This document shows positions 57,307 to 64,000 of a stretch of DNA of 64,000 nt, in pieces. Position numbers and translations under genes: made by a program. How positions within the stretch are numbered: the first letter of the stretch is position 1; each line of letters begins with the position of its first letter. This stretch comes from Taudactylus pleione. Its lineage: Eukaryota; Chordata; Amphibia; Anura; Myobatrachidae. The notes under the pieces were generated by a model. That model made no database searches and was not told the origin of the DNA. It saw only the letters and a list, made by a program, of their open reading frames with translations. The stretch spans positions 52,722,001 to 52,786,000 of the forward strand of contig JAUIMM010000200.1 in NCBI GenBank assembly GCA_031769625.1. Reading direction: 5' to 3'.

Positions 57307-57452
57307 GACCAGAAGTGTTGGCTTTTGGTAAAAACCGGATAATGGGTCCTAGGGGTGTGGATGTGAGAAGAGAAGGGAGGGCTCCATCCACAGGCCTAGG
57401 ACACATTATCTGGCTTTTACCAAAAGCTGACACTTCTGGTCTTGTTTGTATG
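57307..57452. repeat. Inverted repeat with ~55 bp arms
   Basis: The left arm AAGACCAGAAGTG, GGCTTTTGGTAAAAACC, GGATAATGGGTCCTAG is mirrored by CTAGGACACATTATC, GGCTTTTACCAAAAGC and CACTTCTGGTCTT. The spacer of about 40 bp contains GGAGGGCTCCATCC. Function unknown; it abuts the 3' end of a Penelope-like fragment. Confidence 0.85.
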
Positions 57453-57454
57453 CC

Positions 57455-58085
57455 TCAACAAATATCAATAATAGCAGCTCCAAAGGTGCGGCACTCAATG
57501 CATATCCATAGAAAGCTCAGACACGTGAAGATAATTTCAACGTTTCAATAATTTATGATTTTCATCAGGTAATACAAAAATAGTTAAAAACATCTTACCT
57601 TATACACCCTCACCCAGCGTGTGAATTTGTGCATCCCGTCGGCATCCCGAACGGGCACAGAGGGCGGAGAAGCATAAGCACGGCACACGTCATTGACAGT
57701 TAACCCATCATCATAGAGGCACAATACAATACGATGTGCTGTAAAGACAAATAACAAGCAAAAAATCTAAATATAACAAGGAGCAGTGTCATGAGGGAAT
57801 AGAAAATCTAACATCAATAAGGCAGATAGCATACGTGATATAAACAATGATGCAGGTAGGTGGCTAGCTACAAATCACAGGTTCAATAACCTAAGCAAAA
57901 ATGACAACATATACAATAATCAAAAAGCTAGCACAAAGGGTGTATTAAATCAAACACACACAACCTAAAGTGTAAATCAGACCAAAAAGGCACCAATGTA
58001 TCCATTCAAGGGCAGAACCTCATTAAGCCCCTTAGGGGCAATTACCTCCAAAAAGTGAATCCAGAATACACATAAATAGGTGGCA
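57455..58085 (-). pseudogene. Penelope-like retroelement, 3' fragment
   Basis: On the minus strand 58065-57977 encodes HFLEVIAPKGLNEVLPLNGY before a TGA, matching the end of the GIY-YIG endonuclease domain of Penelope-like elements (P-GLNE motif). The downstream UTR contains CCTGATGAAAATCATAAA and GAAACGTTGAAATTATC, typical of the 3' region of such elements. It is severely 5'-truncated. Confidence 0.72.
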
Positions 58086-58699
58086 GACATTGACCTGGTT
58101 ATGCATGCTGTTTGCGGCTGGAGACAAATGCCTTCCCTCCTGTGCAAGGCAGCTCAACCTCTGCGCTCCACCCTGACCTCATAATTTCTGTCTCCAGGGC
58201 CAGCTGTGTCAGCCCAGGAAGGTGGGGGGAGAGCTTTAAATGACCCAGAGACCAAGCTTCTGGTCACCTGGGGTACACAACTATGGGCGGCCCAGGCCGG
58301 GTTGCTTAAGCGGGACCTGGGGGCGGAGCTTTGGGGACATGGGGGTGGAGCTTTGGGAGCATGGGGGTGGAGCTTTGAACTGGCGAAGCTTCAGTCTGTC
58401 CAGCGGCGGAGCTTTGGACAGTCGAGGGGAGGGGCTTCGGGTCCTTCCACCGTCTGCAATACAAACAGTCATGTTGTCAGGATTCAGTGCAGTGCAGACA
58501 GTGTTTACATGGATTTTTATTTTCCCTGTCAGTACTGTCTGCACTGCAGTGGATCCTGTGGGCCTATTTTCATGGTGGGCTTGGAGCTGCAGCTCCACCT
58601 GCCCCATTATTAATCCGACCCTGTATTTAAAGCTACATTCAACTAAAAAAAAAAAGTATTTCTGAGTCAGGCACACAAATGCATATAACAGAAAATATG
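58086..58699. other. GC-rich repeat remnants
   Basis: Repeated GGTGGAGCTTTG words lie at 58320-58440. A hAT-like right end, TTAATCCGACCCTG, finishes at about 58622 (body from about 58440); its left partner was not found. Confidence 0.45.
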
Positions 58700-59266
58700 T
58701 ATGAACAGCTAGATCTCTATTGAATAATTATGTCTATATATAGTAATGACACAGATAATAATGAATGTGATTAAATACAACAATTTGTGTTTGAAAAAAT
58801 CGTGAATAATCTATATGGCTTGATTGTAACAATAATACAATTTATTACTTATTAAAAACATATGAGTATATCACCAATGTGCACATGAATAGTAATAACA
58901 CATATAGCACAATACATGCAAAATATTAATAAAAATTGGTAAATAAAAACAAATTAAAATAAGTGGAATGAGATGAAATAAAAATCTCTTGTATCCAAAC
59001 GACAAACTTATTCCAATGGACAGAATGTCCCTGAATCTTTTGAGAAGCTCTATATAATTTAGCAGCAATCTCAGTCCAAATAACATAGGCAAATTAGCTT
59101 GACAACAGTCACTGGTCTATATATGTGTATCCGGGGTATTGTCCAGCTAGTAAGTTAATTACCAGTCTCCTTTGAAGTGTCCACAGCTCAAGAAAGTTCT
59201 GCACTGACATGCTGACATTAGAGATGAAGGCTGGAAAACAGGTGAATTGATGCCGGTCCAGATTAA

Positions 59267-59737
59267 GAGTCTGATTCAGACCCACTCGCAAGCGGCTGTC
59301 TGCTCGCAAGTGGGTCGATGTTGTGCACTGCGCATGCGCACGACGGCGGGAGCTCCGTCGTGCGCATGCGCCAGATGCGACGAGTGAAGGAAAGTCCTTC
59401 GCTCGTTGTGTCTGATCAAAGGGGGCGTGCTGTCGATGTTGACGCCTACCGTCAGAGGCCGGCCCACTGACATCAGTAGTGATGTCAGTGGGAGTGATTT
59501 TGGCTCTGATAGAGCCAAAATCACTCCGGGCCTTGCGGTTGAAAACCTCAACCGCAGGCTCCGGCTCGCAGTCGCGATGGTCACGACCATCACGGCCATC
59601 AAACTGCACGCTCGTATAGGCTGTGGGTGGTGACCCACAGCTATACGAGCGTCCAGGAGGACGCTCCAGAATTATGGAGGGCGGCCCTCATTCAGAGCGT
59701 GCGCTCTGCTCAGAGCGTACGGCTCTGAATGAGGGCC
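59267..59737 (+). mobile_element. Hairpin-chain element, copy F (internal deletion)
   Basis: Starts GAGTCTGATTCAG, ends CTGAATGAGGGCC and is flanked by TAA (59264-59266, 59738-59740). At 471 bp it lacks about 78 bp relative to copy B. The deletion joins the loop of the GGGGGCGTGCTGTC hairpin (after GATGTTGA) to the point just past the centre of the GGCGTTCCC hairpin (CGCCTACCGTCAG). Each of those two hairpins is left with one arm. Confidence 0.93.
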
Positions 59738-60130
59738 TAAATCCACAAAGGTTCCAAGTGCTGTATATATTGAAGTGGGGAGGCTAAACGCATTTCACTG
59801 TGGTAGGACCCAGAGCTTCTTCAGTAGCATATGTCCCCATATCCAGTGGAGGGCTTTTTATACCCTTATTTAATTTAAAACTATGAGCAGCTGTTATTCA
59901 ATCAAGAAAACAATCAATCAAGCCATATACAAAATCACCACCTATTTCACATACAATAGATCATATTAATACATACATCTAATAAAGGTTTAATTTCATA
60001 GATATACACAAATTCTCAAAAAATACCTTTATATACGGAACTTAATGTCCGATCATGTGATTCTATTAAAAATCACGTGACTCAAAGCAGCCTGTAATGG
60101 CTTAGCAACGGGCCACCTGTTATCAACAGA

Positions 60131-60729
60131 GGGCCTGATTCAGAGCCGCTCGTAAGCGGCCGCTCCTTCGCTCCGAGCGATGTTTGCCCAACTGCGCATG
60201 CGTACGGATCGTTATACGCATGCGCGAACCAGTCAGTGCGGTCGAAATTCATGTGCTCGCAAAATAGCGAATGCCTGATAATTTGAGTGACAGAATGAGG
60301 CGTATGTGGGTGGTAACAGGGGAAGGTGCTTGAAAACGGGGAGTGGAGATCCGAACGCAGGCGTGCTTAAAGGTCAAAACGGGCGTTTTATGGGTGTGCA
60401 TAATTAAAACAGCAGCGTCATTGACCACGCCACTGGGTTATTTTATAGCCAGAACTGCTCGCAAGATTGTGGTAGGAAAAACCAACCACAAGAATAGCGA
60501 GCAGTTCATACGCTGGTCGATGTACTCGATTAATCTAATAAATAGCGGACATGACGTAGGATGCGAGCGGCCAGGGGGCGTATTTATCCAAAAAACGACC
60601 GCAAGTTTTGTTAGCTCGTTCAGACCTAGAGGCGTGAACAGACCGCAAAGAGCGAACGGTTCATTTGAACAGCCACCCCTATTTTCTGGACGAGCGAGCG
60701 CTAATTGCGTCCGGCTCTGAATCAGGCCC
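60131..60729 (+). mobile_element. 599 bp Harbinger-like element, copy 4
   Basis: The ends GGGCCTGATTCAGAGC and GCTCTGAATCAGGCCC are flanked by AGA (60128-60130, 60730-60732). It is colinear with copies at 4075, 4903 and 7582 and lies in the 3' region of the Penelope-like element. Confidence 0.92.
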
Positions 60730-61677
60730 AGAGACCGCAAGGTCCAGCGGAACTGTATGGATCAATATCACACGCCGCGGGTCACGTGATGTAAATATAA
60801 AGCACGTGATCCCATCCAGCTTATTTGAAAGATGACATTAGTTAAAAGTATTACCTCAGAACACATGGTACAAGAAGTAACCATGTGATCGCTGTATAAT
60901 GACAATTACTACAGAATCATACCTAACTAATGGAAACTCCCCCGATCATATGATATAAACAATAATCATGTGATAGTTGTATATTAACTCATCCATAACA
61001 GATAGTCGAGTCTTAATAATTTTTATATATGTATTATGTAAGTATTATGCACCTGATGGATATAGATTATAAATATTTAGTTGATTATGATATTGGCTTA
61101 TTGCATTTTGTTAATTCAACCTCAATATAATATACTCCATATAAACTCATAAGTATTCATTCAAATAAATATTAATGACCAAAATAGTCCATTAGTCCAA
61201 TACTCCAGTCTAGTACCTCAGAATCAAAGATTTAATCAATTCCCGGAGTGTATAGACATCACCCTCTTTTTTAGCATTCAAAATGAATTCAGTATCAGTA
61301 TACTATCAATGACTAAGGCATATACACATATATGTCTTAAATATGTGGCATATTCCAAGCACAATTACATATAATAAAAAATATTGTTTTAAATACAATT
61401 AATAACTACTAAAAATAAAAAAAACTAAAATAAAAACCACATGTATCGTAAAAATAATCCTAATGACAAATATTAACTAAAGCCATTGCCAAACCCATAA
61501 GAATAAAACTAAAAATAATAATAATAAAAAAAAATATATATATAAATTAAAAATAACAATAAATAAAAAACTCAGTGGAGAATCTTGTCAAGAGAGTTAT
61601 ACACATTGATATATGAACCAGGTAAGGGGAAGCTAGGTGATGGGGACCCCATTTACTCATCAACCCACCCACCAGGG

Positions 61678-62519
61678 TTACAAAATCGTGTTTAGTTCAA
61701 TGGACTCATTGAGGCCATCTGGATGTAAACAATTAAGGGGGTCATTCAGACCCGCTCGCGAGCGCAGGACGCTCGCAAGCGGGTCGATGTTCCCCCACTG
61801 CGCATGCGCACGACGGAGGGAGCTCCGTCGTGCGCATGCGCGAGACCCGGCGAGCGACGAGGAATACGTCGCTCGGGGTCTCGCACCAAAGGGGGCATGC
61901 TGTCGATGTTGATTGACAGCATGCCCCCTTTGGTGGGCGTGCCGGGGGCGTGCCTGCCAGATGGAGGCGTTCCCATGGGAACGCCTACCGTCTGAAGCCG
62001 GCCCCACTGACATCACTAGTGCTGTCAGTGGGAGTGATTTTGGCTCTGATAGAGCCAAAATCACTCCAGGGCTTGCGGCAGCGAGACCCTACCGCAGGGT
62101 CTCCGTCGCAAGCCCGATGGTCGCGATGGTCAAGACCATCGCGACCATCATCATGGACGCTCGCATATGCTGTGGGTGGTCACCCACAGCTATGCGAGCG
62201 TCCAGGAGGACGCTCCATTTTCATGGAGAAGGGCCCTGATTCAGAGCGAGCGCTCTGGTCAGAGCGTTCGGCTCTGAATCAGGGCCTAAGTCTATAAACA
62301 TCCTGAAGACCTCCTGCCGACACAGATTTTTAAATCTATCTCCACCCCTCTGAGTGGTGGGGATATGTTCCAAACCTATAACATTCAGTGATTGTGGATC
62401 ACTGTCATGTACTTTAAAATAATGAAGAGATAGACTGTGTGGTTACTTTATTCATAACATTCCGGCGATGCTCCATAAATCGTCTCTTTAGTGGTCTTGT
62501 GGTGCTCTTGATTTTATTT
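61678..62519 (-). pseudogene. Penelope-like GIY-YIG coding end, split by copy G
   Basis: On the minus strand 62519-62287 reads TTRPLKRRFMEHRRNVMNK, LHYFKVHDSDPQSLNVI and TQRGGDRFKNLCRQEVFRMF. After the 550 bp insertion it continues NCLHPDGLNESIELNTIL and a stop. These are ordered C-terminal motifs of the Penelope endonuclease (TxRPLK-R--EH, HF---H, RGGDR---L---E, P-GLNE). The catalytic GIY-YIG core itself is upstream and missing. A one-base phase change across the insertion site shows earlier decay. Confidence 0.78.
61737..62286 (+). mobile_element. Hairpin-chain element, copy G (best preserved)
   Basis: A 550 bp copy flanked by TAA (61734-61736, 62287-62289). Eleven strong hairpins occupy 61749-61785, 61800-61841, 61841-61883, 61884-61935, 61958-61994, 62003-62032, 62033-62065, 62070-62114, 62116-62149, 62155-62203 and 62238-62280, together about 445 of 550 bp. 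The sixth is a 30 bp palindrome with no spacer (one mismatch here). In the fourth, A61897 pairs with T61922, where other copies have G and C. It is inserted in Penelope-like coding sequence. Confidence 0.95.
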
Positions 62520-62521
62520 GT

Positions 62522-63352
62522 CTTTTTTTGTTGTTCATGAAATTTTTATTAAAGAATCAGAAAAAGCATACAGAAAACTAATCACCATAAGAGAATAGAT
62601 GTCAGATCCAACGTTAAACATCCTACAGGTAAACAAGTAATAACGCGCTGAATAATGGAACACAACTTTAAAAAAAAAATTCTCATACAGAAAAAGAAGA
62701 GAAAAGGAGAGAGGTAGATGATCACAATGCGCAATTACATATAATTTATTATAAATAAACTGCAAAGGTCTAGATGGGTGGAGGGGACAAGGTCATAGGC
62801 AGGGAAGGAGGATATAAAAAAAAGAGGGGGTGGGGAAAAACCAAAATAAGAGAGTAAACAAGAATATATAACAAAGGGAGAGCTGGGGGAGATGAAGAGA
62901 GGAGCCCAAAAAACGAAGGGGAGAGAAAAGAGGAGGGACAACAGAAGGAGGGGTAGTGGAAGCGGGGGCGAGAGGTCAGGAAAGAGTGGGGATGGTCACT
63001 CATTGAGACCTGTACCATGGTGACCAATGACCATACTGCAGTAAACTTATCCACCGTATTATTTTGGACTCTTGTTATATACTCCATTTTGGCTGCAAAA
63101 CAAATGCTGTTTACGAGTCGGAGCATGTGGTTGCTCCCAGGATCCAGCGATCTGAAATTTAGCAGCGCATGAAAGATGCAGAAGTAATTTGTTTTCATGT
63201 TTAAAGACCTTGCAGACCGGGACGCACAGAAGCAGCAAGGCTGGGGAAAGGGGGGAGTTAAGATGGACTAGAGAGGAAACCAAAGATTGGACCATCAACC
63301 AGAAAGGGGTGATATTAGGGCATGTCCACCAGACTGATATTATTTGTCTTTT
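62522..63352 (-). pseudogene. L1-like LINE, 3' fragment
   Basis: On the minus strand 63352-63060 encodes VWWTCPNITPFWLMVQSLV, SPALLLLCVPVCK, HLSCAAKFQIAGSWEQ, matching the tail of L1 ORF2 (WW-CP-I-PFW ... AAK--IA--W). The 3' UTR is pyrimidine-rich and ends CTTTAATAAAAATTTCATG with an A-rich tail at about 62522. It abuts the Penelope-like fragment. Confidence 0.8.
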
Positions 63353-64000
63353 ATAATGTACACTATTTATTTCCAATGTCTTTAGCTGTTGTGGTAAGGG
63401 ATAAGCAGTTGCAGGCTTAGGGAGCAGAATGAGTAGGCACATCTCTGCCGGGCATGCACGTATAACTTGCATGGATCTGTTTGTGTGTGTAACAGCCCAC
63501 AGCCAGTCAAGTCTACAGCTGATACATCATGAGAAACTCTCCCTTGCCAATGGGACTGTCATTTTAGATGAACATCTTTAACAGACAAAAATTGGCAAAT
63601 TTATTCACTTGCTACATGCAAGGAATAGTTATGTCTTGTGACTTTATAGAACCTGCAGATATTATGCAACTGTTTTTTTTCTTTTTTTCAAACAATGCCT
63701 TTTGTGTGGTTACATTATAAAGACAGCCGTGTTCCAGGCATCTTGGTCCTTGCTGGCATATTTCAAAATTATATTAATTTTTATTATGAAAGGGTTGGGA
63801 GAGGTAGGTACACCACCATGACCCCAACATGGTTTAGTAATGCCACTTTCAGCAGCATTGGAGACATAGCATTTGGGGTTGTTATAACACACTGTGGCCA
63901 TGCCCCATCTTCATACTGGGTCTAGCATTTCTAATGATGGATTTGTTTATAGTAATGTTCATTTACCATTTATATTATTTTTATTTTATTTAAACCTTTT
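63353..64000. other. Intergenic sequence at window end
   Basis: No recognisable gene. The + frame at 63695-63925 has no domain that I know. Confidence 0.4.

Larger units (their letters stand above)
58700..62519 (-). mobile_element. Penelope-like element with three nested insertions
   Basis: On the minus strand a Penelope-type coding end (62519-62287, 61734-61678) is followed by a long AT-rich 3' region. That region includes a CTGAAGAAGCTCTGGGTCC and GAAATGCGTTTAGCC segment at about 59830-59785, a feature often found downstream of Penelope-like coding ends. Harbinger-like elements interrupt it at 61737-62286, 60131-60729 and 59267-59737. The lower boundary (about 58700) is uncertain. Confidence 0.65.

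Noticed and set aside
61934..61956. An additional hairpin between the fourth and fifth stems (GGCGTGCC...GGCGTGCC)
   Set aside because: The two halves are a direct repeat, not inverted, so no hairpin forms.
61737..62286. CRISPR-like array or clustered attachment sites
   Set aside because: The palindromes differ from one another, have no uniform repeat and spacer, and the genome is eukaryotic.

Overview
This window looks like a gene-poor, repeat-saturated stretch of a vertebrate nuclear genome, most likely an anuran amphibian. That assignment is an inference from the mix of repeats: Tc1/mariner elements, many non-autonomous hAT and PIF/Harbinger-like elements, Penelope-like, L1-like and CR1-like fragments, a tRNA-derived SINE and frog-style minisatellite-bearing transposons. 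I found no host protein-coding gene, rRNA or tRNA gene that I can support. Almost every long reading frame is either transposon debris or an artefact of palindromes and tandem repeats.

Layout. 1-9063: partial hairpin-chain element, a TTAA-type MITE, then a Tc1-derived element (3175-7124) holding three hAT insertions, two of which hold a further Harbinger-like insertion; then two more Harbinger-like elements. 9514-12225: a hAT-type element with a minisatellite, interrupted by a 1 kb near-perfect inverted repeat. 12344-13412: a Harbinger-like element with a hairpin-chain element inside it. 15786-17437: a full-length Tc1 element with an almost intact transposase frame that has lost its start codon. 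17631-23386: more MITEs, several nested. 25797-30022: hAT element, L1 fragment, hAT transposase fragment, hairpin-chain copy and hAT MITE end to end. 38150-43900: hAT element, GATA microsatellite, a Tc1 fossil interrupted by a mariner, and a CR1-like fragment. 44320-51384: the least repetitive part, mostly single-copy AT-rich DNA that could contain conserved non-coding sequence. 52287-64000: SINE, hairpin-chain copies, minisatellites, two Penelope-like fragments (one split by three Harbinger-like insertions) and an L1 3' end.

The strongest candidate for something undescribed is a roughly 550 bp mobile-element family present seven times here (1-303, 8515-9063, 12663-13212, 29385-29837, 53078-53627, 59267-59737, 61737-62286). 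About four fifths of its length consists of some eleven consecutive hairpins or perfect palindromes. Copies differ in sequence, but changes in one arm are matched by complementary changes in the other. One internal deletion and one truncation break at or near hairpin tips. A sister family of about 599 bp (4075-4673, 4903-5497, 7582-8180, 60131-60729) shares its ends and 3 bp target-site duplications. A second, unrelated-looking family (18485-18836, 51385-51733, 859-1483) is also built from successive hairpins. Target-site duplications let most nested insertions be ordered in time.
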